Below are positions 18,570-26,643 of a DNA stretch of 60,152 nt, one piece after another. The DNA comes from Bacteroidota bacterium. Its GTDB lineage: Bacteria > Bacteroidota > Ignavibacteria > Ignavibacteriales > Ignavibacteriaceae. The notes below the pieces were generated by a model. The model made no database searches. It was not told the origin of the DNA and worked only from the letters and a program-made list of their open reading frames with translations. The position numbers and the translations under genes were made by a program. Numbering within the stretch: position 1 is the first letter of the stretch; every line of letters begins with the position of its first letter. The DNA is taken from contig JACZTL010000020.1 in NCBI GenBank assembly GCA_022573715.1, positions 1 through 60,152 of the forward strand. The letters run 5' to 3'.

Positions 18570-18829
18570 TTTTTCTTCAAATCTTATTTGAGTAATAACA
18601 TTTTTTTTGAAATTATCTTTTTATTATTTTTCAGTACATATATATAAATACCGCTTGCCAAACCTGTACCATTAAAAACAATTTCATAATTACCGGCTTT
18701 TTGTTCCCTATTGACCAAAGTTCTTAATTCCATACCTAACAAATTAAAAACGCTTAATCTCACATATCCATCATTTGGTAATGAGTAAACTATTTTAGTG
18801 CTTGGATTAAATGGGTTTGGGTAATTTTG
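18561..18829. repeat. 269-bp direct repeat, copy B (T9SS sorting domain and 3' flank)
   Basis: This is the second copy of the 17611-17879 sequence. It encodes the end of the 18584-19513 protein, and its flank includes the ATG (complement at 18567-18569) of the downstream paralogue. The repeat therefore bridges the end of one gene and the start of the next. The sorting domains encoded by the two copies are identical in sequence. Confidence 0.9.
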
Positions 18830-19513
18830 AAATAGTTTAAAATCATCAGGCAACGGGGAAAATAAATCATCTATAGATGTAATGATATCAGTAGTATCGC
18901 CATACAATATTCCGTCTATTACAGCACCGGTTAAATAAATTCTGCCAAATAGATCACCTCCACCCTTAGAAAACAAACCAAAACCTTTTGCCAAAAAATC
19001 GCTTTTTCTAACTAGCCCGGTTGTATCTGTAGAATCAAATGCAAAATAAAAAACATAACCTTTCAATATGGTTGGTATACCAAATAGAGTAACTTCTTTT
19101 ATTTCATTAACTCTTACCATTTCAAAACCATTGCTGCTCTGATAGTCCCATATAACCCATTTATCTCCGAGGTTTGCGTTTAGTTTATACAGTAATGCAT
19201 TACTTGCCTGATCCATTGCACCATAAACAAAATTATTAATAGTATCGATTTTATAAGTAATGAGGTTATTTAGTAAAACAGGCGATTCAATCGGGTTTAT
19301 AAACCTAGCGGATTGAGTTATATAAATATTTCCTTCGGAGTCGGTGGAATCTTTAATATTAAAATTTTGCAATGTGCCGAAGTACGGCCCATCAGAATAA
19401 GAATATTCCCACATATCACCTGTTTTATGTGGGAAATATTTTAAAGCATCATTTTCTTGTGCAGATATAAAAACTTGTGAAATGAATAAAAACAATAATA
19501 TTTTTAATTTCAC
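18584..19513 (-). CDS. T9SS-exported protein, paralogue of the downstream gene
   Basis: The 309 residues have a signal peptide (ILLFLFISQVFISAQ). The body begins YFPHKTGDMWEYSYSDG and contains GAVIDGILYGDTTD, matching landmarks in the neighbouring paralogue. The sorting domain (QNYPNPFNPSTKIVYSLPN ... KKMLLLK) is residue-for-residue identical to that of the neighbour. It is probably the first gene of a two-gene unit. No enzymatic residues are recognised. It may be a surface or adhesive component, which is only inferred from the export signal. Confidence 0.88.
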   Translation of the reverse strand: MKLKILLFLFISQVFISAQENDALKYFPHKTGDMWEYSYSDGPYFGTLQNFNIKDSTDSEGNIYITQSARFINPIESPVLLNNLITYKIDTINNFVYGAMDQASNALLYKLNANLGDKWVIWDYQSSNGFEMVRVNEIKEVTLFGIPTILKGYVFYFAFDSTDTTGLVRKSDFLAKGFGLFSKGGGDLFGRIYLTGAVIDGILYGDTTDIITSIDDLFSPLPDDFKLFQNYPNPFNPSTKIVYSLPNDGYVRLSVFNLLGMELRTLVNREQKAGNYEIVFNGTGLASGIYIYVLKNNKKIISKKMLLLK

Positions 19514-19813
19514 TTACTTCCTCCATATTAGCATTTTATGGCTAATTTTTTTAGATAGATATAATATGTTAAGTACAATAAGAAAAAATAAATTAAAAAT
19601 AAAATTTAAGAAATTGTCATTCACTCAAATATTTGCCTTCCTATTACATTAATAACAAAATTATCCCAAATTGTAATGTTTTATTTGTGGTACTACTTTT
19701 CTCAATATTTCTCCAAAGCAGTATCTGCTTCTTTAATACTTTTATGTTTTAAAAAATGAGGATATTAATTAAATATTTTAATTAATACCCCTATTACTAA
19801 AAAAAAATTCAAT

Positions 19814-19860
19814 GCTCTCACCTTTATTTCCCCCAAGGAAAGATTACCCCCGGTAAGAGC
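19814..19860. other. nested stem-loop element, possibly structured RNA
   Basis: An outer pair GCTCTCACC / GGTAAGAGC (19814-19822 with 19852-19860, one mismatch) encloses an inner pair TTTCC / GGAAA (19827-19831 with 19837-19841). The element is GC-rich within a 700-base AT-rich spacer. It has no T-run on either strand. It could be a structured leader, a protein site or chance. The rest of 19514-20012 shows nothing I can support. Confidence 0.35.
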
Positions 19861-20012
19861 AAAGAATTTTCAATTGAGACCCACTATATAATTATTTTTT
19901 TTCCTAATAATTTCACTATAAAAATCACAATACGCCCCATCAATTTTACAAATAACATAAAAATTTTATCAGCCCATTTTTAATTTTAATATAAAGGAAA
20001 TATTCTATATGC

Positions 20013-20166
20013 GAATCAGTACAACTACGTATTTTTTTATTTTTATCTACGTATAAGTACGTAGTTGCTTTATAGTTTTTTATATATTTTTTACAAAATT
20101 GTTGTTATTTGTACTTACTTAATCTCAATTAAGGCTTTTTAAATAACTACGTACTTATACTGATTC
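20013..20166. promoter_or_regulatory. three-part inverted repeat upstream of a two-component cassette
   Basis: The left arm is GAATCAGTACAACTACGTA (20013-20031). The right arm (20145-20166) has the complement GAATCAGTATAAGTACGTAG. A central copy (20048-20068) contains TATAAGTACGTAGTT exactly as in the right-arm complement. The core CTACGTA/TACGTAG thus occurs in three places in both orientations within 154 bases, ending about 60 bases before the first gene of the kinase/regulator cassette. NarL-family regulators bind short inverted heptamers, so autoregulation by the 21633-22307 protein is a reasonable inference. Confidence 0.5.
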
Positions 20167-20226
20167 ATTTGATGTGATATTTTTTTATATTCTAAAAAAA
20201 ATAGTAATTAACATTTGGGGGCAAGT

Positions 20227-20481
20227 GTGAATGATAGAAGACTTAAAAGAGAATTGGAGGAATACATTGGGGATAATGTTGTAATTTATGAAGAGTATCA
20301 AAATAAATATTTCTTAAAAAAGAAGATTAAGGAAATACTCCCTCATAAATCGGATGATTTTATTTATCGGGCAATTGAACACGCTAACAGGAATATAAAA
20401 TCAACAAAAAAAAGAAAGGAATTCATAAAACTTCTATTAGAAAAAATAAATAAATATAATATTGATAGTTACCAAATATGA
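20227..20481 (+). CDS. small charged protein at the head of the two-component cassette
   Basis: About 84 residues from GTG 20227, which has GGGGGC five bases upstream; a TTG at 20215 would add four residues but has no ribosome site. The protein is basic and helical (RRLKRELEEYIG, KKKIKEILPHKSDDFIYRAI, NIKSTKKRKEFIKLLLEKI). It has no export signal and no recognised family. Its stop overlaps the kinase start as ATGA (20478-20481), so translation is coupled. It may be a dedicated partner of the kinase, inferred from the coupling. Confidence 0.7.
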   Translation: MNDRRLKRELEEYIGDNVVIYEEYQNKYFLKKKIKEILPHKSDDFIYRAIEHANRNIKSTKKRKEFIKLLLEKINKYNIDSYQI

Positions 20482-21629
20482 ATTTAGAGAAATATCTGAA
20501 ATTTTTATTCAATTTGAATAATCCTATTTATTATGCTATAATATTTACCGTTCTAATAATCTTTGTCTTCTATATTTTCCAAAAATATATATTATTCCCA
20601 AAAGTTAAAAAACACAATATCCAATTAAAGGAGATAGAGTTAAAGAATGCAAAATTGATGGCTCTGTTCCCTGAATTAAACCCGGATCCTTTAATAAGAA
20701 TAGACATAAGTGGAATAATTATTTTAACAAATGAAGCCGCAAAAAAAATTATTAAAACTCCATTGTTAGAAGGACTTTCAATTAAAGACATAATCCCGAA
20801 AATTGATTTTTCAATTGAAGATTTTATAAGGAATAATAAAACAAAGATTATTTTTCATACTTTTAACAAAAAATATTTTTCAATCACGATTAAGGGTATA
20901 TCATTCTTAAATATTGCTCAGCTTTATTTTACGGATTTAACAAAAAGAAAATTATTCGAAGAAAAACTAAATTCTTCACAAAAACAATTAAAGGAATTAA
21001 TGAAGCACGAACAGCAAATGGTTGAGGGAGAAAAAAACAGAATCGCAAATGAGCTTCACGATGGGATTGGGCAGAATTTACTATTTATAAAAGCAAGTTT
21101 ACAAAGATATTCCGATAAACTTAAATCAGATCTGGGAGAAGAAACATATGATCAACTTTTATCATCTTTTGACGAAACGATAACAGATTTAAAATCTATT
21201 ATTTATAATTTGAAACCAAGCATTTTGGAAGAGCTTGGTTTAGGAGCAGCAATTACTACTTTATGTAAAACAATCACAGATAAAAGTAATATTAATAGCA
21301 ATGTGGATATTATAGGGTTTGAAGAAAGAATTGATCCTGATCAAGAGATAACTATTTATAGAATTATACAAGAATCCCTGAACAACATACTAAAACATTC
21401 AAAAGCAAAAGAGTTTACAGTCACAATGATGGAAGAAAACAAAAATATTAAAATACTGATCTCTGATGACGGAATCGGGTTTGAAACTTCCAATAAAAAT
21501 TATCTTCTTCCTGGACTTGGTTTAAGAAGTATTAAAGAAAGAGTGGAAAGTTATTCCGGTACATTTAAGATAGAATCACAATTAAATTCAGGTACATTAT
21601 TAATAATTGATATGCCTAAAAAGTACTGA
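20478..21629 (+). CDS. NarL-type sensor histidine kinase (HisKA_3)
   Basis: The 383 residues contain one membrane helix (YYAIIFTVLIIFVFYIF, about 18-34), a short PAS-like domain (LFPELNPDPLIRIDISG onward, about 64-155), a coiled-coil linker, and the HisKA_3 box NRIANELHDGIGQNLL with His194. The HATPase has an N box (QESLNNILKHSKAKEF), G1 (ISDDGIGFE) and GLGLRSIKERVESYSG. There is no periplasmic domain, so sensing is likely cytoplasmic or in the membrane. It is followed after three bases by its probable response regulator. Confidence 0.93.
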   Translation: MNLEKYLKFLFNLNNPIYYAIIFTVLIIFVFYIFQKYILFPKVKKHNIQLKEIELKNAKLMALFPELNPDPLIRIDISGIIILTNEAAKKIIKTPLLEGLSIKDIIPKIDFSIEDFIRNNKTKIIFHTFNKKYFSITIKGISFLNIAQLYFTDLTKRKLFEEKLNSSQKQLKELMKHEQQMVEGEKNRIANELHDGIGQNLLFIKASLQRYSDKLKSDLGEETYDQLLSSFDETITDLKSIIYNLKPSILEELGLGAAITTLCKTITDKSNINSNVDIIGFEERIDPDQEITIYRIIQESLNNILKHSKAKEFTVTMMEENKNIKILISDDGIGFETSNKNYLLPGLGLRSIKERVESYSGTFKIESQLNSGTLLIIDMPKKY

Positions 21630-21632
21630 AAA

Positions 21633-22307
21633 ATGCTTAATAATAGCCAAAAAATTAGAATATTAATAGGAGATGACCATTCTCTTTTCAGGTCCGGAAT
21701 TGCCAGGCTTTTAAGTGATGATGATGATATATTATTAGTCGGAGAGGCAGAAAACGGAGAAGAACTTGTAGAAAAATATTTTGAATTAAAACCGGACCTT
21801 TTACTTGCCGACATCTCAATGCCGAAGCTGTCCGGCACTGATGCAATTTCAAAAATCAAACAAAAGGATAAAAACGCAAAGGCATTATTTTTATCAATGC
21901 ACGATGGCGAAGAATATATATATTACTCTATAAAAGCAGGCGGCTTGGGATTGGTGAACAAAAATATAATGCAGGGTGAACTTTTGTTCGCTATTAAACA
22001 GGTCCATTCGGGTAAATTTTATTTTGGCCCTGGTATTACTCAATCACATTTAGATGAAATAATTAAAAAATATGATAAGAAAGAAATTGTTGGAATAGAA
22101 AACGTTGAAGTAATCCTAACAGATCGTGAAAAGGATATATTATTTTTAATCGGTAAAGCATTAACAAGCGTGGAGATTGCATCGAAATTGAATTTAAGTA
22201 AAAGGACTATTGATTCACACAGAATTCATCTAATGCAAAAATTAAATTTAGAAAACCTACCAAAATTAATCAGATACGCTGTTCAGTTTTCTAATAAATT
22301 AAAATGA
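21633..22307 (+). CDS. NarL/FixJ-family response regulator
   Basis: The 224 residues comprise a receiver domain with Asp14/Asp15 (LIGDDHSLFRSG) and the phosphoacceptor Asp60 in LLLADISMPKLSG, a switch region LFLSMHDGEEYIYYSIKAG, then a LuxR-type helix-turn-helix (LTDREKDILFLIGKALTSVE ... LSKRTIDSHR). It should be phosphorylated by the adjacent kinase and bind DNA as a dimer. The inverted CTACGTA repeats at 20013-20166 are a plausible site for it. Confidence 0.94.
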   Translation: MLNNSQKIRILIGDDHSLFRSGIARLLSDDDDILLVGEAENGEELVEKYFELKPDLLLADISMPKLSGTDAISKIKQKDKNAKALFLSMHDGEEYIYYSIKAGGLGLVNKNIMQGELLFAIKQVHSGKFYFGPGITQSHLDEIIKKYDKKEIVGIENVEVILTDREKDILFLIGKALTSVEIASKLNLSKRTIDSHRIHLMQKLNLENLPKLIRYAVQFSNKLK

Positions 22308-22365
22308 AATTATATCTTTAAAATATTTAATTAACTTAATTATTAATAAACAGAGGACAAAAATC

Positions 22366-22809
22366 ATGTATAAAACAAATTTTTTAAATGCATTTTTAAT
22401 TGTACTTTTTTTGATGATGATTGCTGAAATCAGCTATGGACAGACTTACGGAAAATTATACCAAAAAGCCGATGCTGAGCAGTATTACGGAACTGTAGCT
22501 AAATCATTTCAATTTTCAACCGAGGAGGTTCTTTCATTTCTAAAACAAACCGACAAAGTTTTGATGTTTAATATTACTGATAATAAATTATTTATATTGG
22601 GCGACGATAGAAAATCAATTTACCCGGCTAATGCAGTTGTTTCAAGCAAGGAAGTGTTTAGTGTATATAGTATTTCATTAATACAGGAATTAATAAGCAA
22701 AGGTAAATCGAATACAATCAATTTTGAAAAAAGACATAGCGTGTTAACTATTTCAAATGGAGAGTATTTACTTGAGTTTTCGGAATATTGTCCACCTATT
22801 TGCCCCTAA
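22366..22809 (+). CDS. exported protein of the two-component cassette
   Basis: The 147 residues have an N-terminal signal peptide (FLIVLFLMMIAEISYGQ). The mature part contains LYQKADAEQYYGTVAKSFQF and VLMFNITDNKLFILGDDR, and ends in a Cys-rich tail (FSEYCPPICP). AGAGGA precedes the ATG by about nine bases. No family is recognised. It lies 58 bases behind the response regulator and nine bases ahead of a membrane protein gene, so it may be a periplasmic sensor accessory or a target. Confidence 0.75.
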   Translation: MYKTNFLNAFLIVLFLMMIAEISYGQTYGKLYQKADAEQYYGTVAKSFQFSTEEVLSFLKQTDKVLMFNITDNKLFILGDDRKSIYPANAVVSSKEVFSVYSISLIQELISKGKSNTINFEKRHSVLTISNGEYLLEFSEYCPPICP

Positions 22810-22818
22810 TATATATTA

Positions 22819-23400
22819 ATGGCATATATAATTTTTTATATAAGTTTATTAGTTTGGCTATTACCGCCGCTAAGACAATACAAAGGAAAATTATTTTTAT
22901 ATTTTCTTGTGTTTGCTATAGCAGACCCTCTAACTCGTATTTCAACAATAAGTTTTCATACTAATGCTTACCAAATACACGGTCTTATTTCATTTGCTGC
23001 TATTTTAGCAGTTTCAGTTAATAAAATATCTAAAAAAAACATTGTCTTTATTTTCACCGGTTTTATATTAACATTATTTGTAATTAGTACACAAGACAGG
23101 AATATAATATTTCTTTATTTAATTTTATTGCATTTAGTCATTATATGGTATTTTCTTAAAGAAACTTTAATTTCTTTCTCAAAAAATAATTTTCTCACTT
23201 TAGGGTGGGTTGTATTGATCTTATATGAAATTTCTATCGTATTAAAGTTAATTGTCGCACTTGAAGTAACTCAGGCTAGTACAATTTATTATTATTTAAC
23301 AACAGGCTTTCAAATTTTAATTGCAGTATTTTTTACAATTTACAAGGTTGAACATTCTCCTAAAATAAAATTAAGTGTTAAAAATATGGATATGTCATAG
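22819..23400 (+). CDS. polytopic membrane protein of the two-component cassette
   Basis: The 193 residues consist almost entirely of hydrophobic helices, about six (for example IIFYISLLVWLLPPL, IVFIFTGFILTLFVIST, IIFLYLILLHLVIIWYFL and YYLTTGFQILIAVFFTIY). The ends are short, with a charged C-tail. No transporter motif is visible. It sits nine bases after the exported protein gene and closes the run of five plus-strand genes. The function is unknown; topology alone would suit a sensor or exporter component. Confidence 0.75.
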   Translation: MAYIIFYISLLVWLLPPLRQYKGKLFLYFLVFAIADPLTRISTISFHTNAYQIHGLISFAAILAVSVNKISKKNIVFIFTGFILTLFVISTQDRNIIFLYLILLHLVIIWYFLKETLISFSKNNFLTLGWVVLILYEISIVLKLIVALEVTQASTIYYYLTTGFQILIAVFFTIYKVEHSPKIKLSVKNMDMS

Positions 23401-23473
23401 TAATAAATTAGCTTGGAATAAAATCATTAAACAAAAAATCCAAGTTCGCATAAAAGAGGTTTGGGGAGAGTAA

Positions 23474-23662
23474 AATGGAGAATATTATGTGGCTGGTTGG
23501 TTAGAATTTTCAGAAAATATGATATTTAAAATGAAAAATCCGGCAACTGCCGGATTTCTTTTGCTCCACAAGCTGGACGAAGTTAGAACCTATTTCATTG
23601 AAAATCCCAAGTGTAAATTGGATTATATGGACAAAATAAAGGCTCTATTTTTTGATAAATAA
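23474..23662 (+). pseudogene. chimeric open frame read through a tRNA-Asn flank copy
   Basis: This frame follows an in-frame TAA at 23471-23473 and is open for 62 codons to TAA 23660-23662. It begins NGEYYVAGWLEFSEN, passes through the 58 bases shared with the tRNA-Asn 3' flank (read as MIFKMKNPATAGFLLL), and ends LDEVRTYFIENPKCKLDYMD plus KIKALFFDK. The codons before the TAA also read like protein (IQVRIKEVWGE). A weaker look-alike of the 3' part occurs near 58380. It looks like a gene relic fused to a copied terminator. The rest of 23663-23820 is featureless. Confidence 0.4.
23510..23567. repeat. 58-bp copy of the tRNA-Asn 3' flank
   Basis: This segment is identical to 27091-27148, the sequence lying immediately 3' of tRNA-Asn on the minus strand. 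It includes the hairpin CCGGCAACTGCCGG and ends three bases inside the tRNA 3' end. A third, longer copy is at 26644-26733. All three are in the same orientation. Confidence 0.9.
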
Positions 23663-23820
23663 ATAGAAATATATTTTATTCAAGAAGCTACCACCACCAA
23701 GTAACTTCTTATTTATGGTTACTATCTTACTGAATCTTTAGGTAAACAATTATTATTAATCATTTTTTTGTTATAAGTAATTTTAGAATTTAGTTTTTTT
23801 CATTTCTTATTTCATATTAT

Positions 23821-26211
23821 TCAATCTAATTCATCGCTTTCAAGCCTGGCGAAAAATGCTTTGGCTTTGGCATGTGTACCTTCGACATTGATTAGTTCCA
23901 GAACTTTCGTAAAGTACACAGCCGCTTTGTCAGTATTGCCCTGTTTATCGTATATCTCGCCCATACCGGTATAGGCAATAGGTATCCAAAAATTGATTCG
24001 ATTTGTTTCCTCAAACCATTCAATCACAAACTGAAAATGCCGTTGAGCCTCTTCGTATTTTTCAAGATTGAGATAAGCTTGACCCAAAAAGGTGTGACCT
24101 TTCACATCATTCGGCATATGTTCGAGGAATTTGGTCAAAATCGTCACGGCTTCTTCACTTTGTCCGGTATAAGTTTTCTTTATGCCATCACCCAGCAAAC
24201 CTAGGTATCGGAATTCATCTATCCAGCGTAAGATTTTATAATCAGGATCAAAAAAGACGGCAGTTGGCTTGTAATTAACATTATATGAAAAAGGTGTCTC
24301 CTTTCCAGTGATAACAATTTTACGCACTTCACGATGGTCTACTGTGGCCAGTTCAATTTCAGCAGTTACCTGGTATATGTCACGTACCTGGTTCACAACA
24401 CCGGTCACTTCATACTTACCACTCTCCATCTCATTGATTGAATATTTAAACTCAAACTCCGGTGCTCCCTTACGGTAAAACCACTGCTCAAAGAAATAGG
24501 CCAGGTCCATTTTGCTTTCATCTTCCATAATCTTTTGCAGTTTGTTTATATCGAACCGTTTGTTTGCATAATCGGAAATAATCCGACGAATGCCTTTAAT
24601 AAATGTATCATAGCCAACGGTTTCCATTAACATCGCGTAAACAAAGTGAGATTTAACATAGGCCAGTTTTACAAAATCCGATTCTCGATTTTCGTCATAA
24701 ACGGCCATTGGCAGATCGTTTTTACCAGTACCGTAGCGAGTAAAATATTCTTTGGCAGATTGAGTGTATAGGTCGGTGCCCTCCCTAAGAAAATCCCACA
24801 TGGCCTTTTCGCCGTAAAAGTGACGATAGCAAAAAAGGACATTCAATTGGGAAAATCCTTCAGCAATCATTGCACCTGAATTATTATTTGTCATTACCCA
24901 AGAGCCCCACCACATGTGTCCAATTTCATGTGCAACTAACGGGAATTCAAATACATCATCGCGCAACCCCTTCACAGGGTAGAAATTCAATCCCTGTCCG
25001 CCGGAGCCCCCCAGATCTTTTGTGATTTCGGGTGGCACCTCTGAAATATTGTAGCTATCATACGGGAAAATGCCATATAATTCTTTGAGATAGGTGATAA
25101 TTTTCATAGATTTATCAGCGTACAGCTTGGCTTTCTCCTTTCCGCCCTTGAGAAAGTAAACGTTTACCTGGATACCTTCCACAACATGGCTATAATGAAA
25201 AAATTTATTTGCATTAAATGTATAATCCATTGGGGTTGTCACCTCGTATTTATAAGTGACTTGATTACCCATTTCAACTTTATTCATAAACTTACCGACG
25301 CTGGCCACGACTAAATCCTTGGGCACGGTATATGTTAATTTTGCTTTTGATTTGGTTAAAGTGCCAATCACTTTGGGGTACCATTCAGTCACGAAATTAG
25401 CAAAACAGCCCTCCTCCCCTATGTAAGATAAACTGTAACCGTAGTTTTCAAATTCGTTAAAAAAGTTGCCTGTGTACTCTATATTTAAGGTGATTTTTTG
25501 GCCAGCTTGAAATGTGTTTTTCCACGGAATCACAATAGTTATATCCGACCTTTCAAAAGTCAAACTCATCCCTTTATCATTTGAAATTTTATTGATTGTC
25601 AAGCCTCGGTTGAGCCAAAGCAAAATGTTATTCTCACCACTTTCAACTATAGATATGTCTATTTTGGCAACACCAGTCATATTATGCTGGGTAGGATAAA
25701 AGGTCATATCAATATCAGCGAATTCAGCTTGTAAATATGAACGTTCCTGCATGTCGTCGATACGCCAACCAGCACTGGTATGAACCAGCGAGTAGGTATA
25801 CCAACTAACTTCAGTATTGCCACGTTTAAATTTGTAATACCATTTCTTTTCATATACAATTGCCTTGGCGTTTTTACCGTCAATTGAGATTTCATTCAGT
25901 TGTAAATGATACGATAGGCTATCATATTTTAGCATATTTTCATATTGAATCCGAGTCTTATTAAAAAAAGATTTGTTATTGAAATTATAATAGGTCAAAA
26001 TACCATCCACATTCCCAGTACTTACTAGTTTGTTAATTTCTTTAAAAATTCTATTAATTTCTTTTTGATTGATTTCTATAAAAACACTTTTTGAAGTATA
26101 AATTTGCGTTCCTAATTGTTTGCTTTGAAATTTTATATTTGCTAAATTCTTTTCATTGCCTTCTAAAAACAAAAATATTATTAGTAATAAGGAAATTTTT
26201 AGTACTTTCAT
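23821..26211 (-). CDS. M1-family (gluzincin) metallopeptidase with C-terminal TPRs
   Basis: The 796 residues begin with a signal peptide (VLKISLLLIIFLFLEGN). An M1-like beta domain (about 170-360) is followed by the catalytic domain with VAHEIGHMWWGSW (HExxH, His428-His432) and the downstream Glu in IAEGFSQLNVL. The C-terminal about 110 residues are two or three TPR units (GHTFLGQAYLNLEKYEEAQ, YTGMGEIYDKQGNTDKA). It is probably a periplasmic or surface zinc aminopeptidase-like enzyme. Base use is richer in G+C than the neighbours (25 of 60 at 24301-24360) except near the 5' end (16 of 60 at 26101-26160), suggesting acquisition. Two micro-ORFs lie just upstream. Confidence 0.9.
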   Translation of the reverse strand: MKVLKISLLLIIFLFLEGNEKNLANIKFQSKQLGTQIYTSKSVFIEINQKEINRIFKEINKLVSTGNVDGILTYYNFNNKSFFNKTRIQYENMLKYDSLSYHLQLNEISIDGKNAKAIVYEKKWYYKFKRGNTEVSWYTYSLVHTSAGWRIDDMQERSYLQAEFADIDMTFYPTQHNMTGVAKIDISIVESGENNILLWLNRGLTINKISNDKGMSLTFERSDITIVIPWKNTFQAGQKITLNIEYTGNFFNEFENYGYSLSYIGEEGCFANFVTEWYPKVIGTLTKSKAKLTYTVPKDLVVASVGKFMNKVEMGNQVTYKYEVTTPMDYTFNANKFFHYSHVVEGIQVNVYFLKGGKEKAKLYADKSMKIITYLKELYGIFPYDSYNISEVPPEITKDLGGSGGQGLNFYPVKGLRDDVFEFPLVAHEIGHMWWGSWVMTNNNSGAMIAEGFSQLNVLFCYRHFYGEKAMWDFLREGTDLYTQSAKEYFTRYGTGKNDLPMAVYDENRESDFVKLAYVKSHFVYAMLMETVGYDTFIKGIRRIISDYANKRFDINKLQKIMEDESKMDLAYFFEQWFYRKGAPEFEFKYSINEMESGKYEVTGVVNQVRDIYQVTAEIELATVDHREVRKIVITGKETPFSYNVNYKPTAVFFDPDYKILRWIDEFRYLGLLGDGIKKTYTGQSEEAVTILTKFLEHMPNDVKGHTFLGQAYLNLEKYEEAQRHFQFVIEWFEETNRINFWIPIAYTGMGEIYDKQGNTDKAAVYFTKVLELINVEGTHAKAKAFFARLESDELD

Positions 26212-26316
26212 AATAGGCCTCTTATATTAATGAAATAACATATTATTAAGTTCCAAGAAAATTTATAATATCTACTACATTTATTGTAACTAATATTAAA
26301 ATAATTTAAATATTGT

Positions 26317-26427
26317 CTATTCCCAATTAAAATTAGTTTTAGTGCTAAATGTAATTGATATTTGTGCGTTAACAGTGCCTACAAAACAAATAATGAAGAG
26401 AAGTAAAAATTGTATATTTTTATTCAT
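26317..26427 (-). CDS. 36-residue secreted micropeptide
   Basis: An ATG at 26425-26427 is preceded by GGAGGTCACAA, an excellent ribosome site. The product has a textbook signal peptide (FLLLFIICFVGTVNAQ, cleavage predicted after Ala21) and a mature part of only about 15 residues (QISITFSTKTNFNWE). The start overlaps the stop of a 22-codon gene (ATGA). It ends 105 bases before the M1 peptidase gene on the same strand. It may be a genuine short secreted peptide or a truncated exported protein. Confidence 0.55.
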   Translation of the reverse strand: MNKNIQFLLLFIICFVGTVNAQISITFSTKTNFNWE

Positions 26428-26492
26428 TTGTGACCTCCAATAAATAATACTGAGATTATTGGAATAAATATGGCTACTATTTGTGCGCCCAT
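26424..26492 (-). CDS. 22-residue hydrophobic micropeptide
   Basis: An ATG at 26490-26492 is preceded by AAAGGAG eight bases upstream. The product (MGAQIVAIFIPIISVLFIGG plus HK) is a single membrane helix with almost no soluble part. The Shine-Dalgarno of the next micro-ORF lies within its last codons and the two overlap as ATGA, so they are translationally coupled. Two adjacent short frames, each with a strong ribosome site, argue against chance. Confidence 0.5.
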   Translation of the reverse strand: MGAQIVAIFIPIISVLFIGGHK

Positions 26493-26516
26493 TTTTTTTC
26501 TCCTTTTTTTAATTAT

Positions 26517-26639
26517 TTAATTTCTTGTTCCACTGTTTAAGACAAAGCCGGAGAAATAAAGGTTACATACTTTTAAATATAATTTTATTGATTGTTTCTT
26601 ATCAAATCTGTTTGAATATAATACGTATGTAAAATACAT
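26517..26639 (-). pseudogene. relic of a second GIY-YIG gene 5' end
   Basis: An ATG at 26637-26639 opens a 40-codon frame starting MYFTYVLYSNRFDKKQSIK. Its first nine residues match those of the intact GIY-YIG gene at 26847-27089 (MYFTYVLYSKKYKK) and the DNA around them is alignable. It then diverges and stops. It sits at the same distance from the truncated tRNA-Asn copy as the intact gene does from the intact tRNA, so the whole tRNA-nuclease unit seems to have been duplicated and then decayed. Confidence 0.6.
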
Positions 26640-26643
26640 AATT

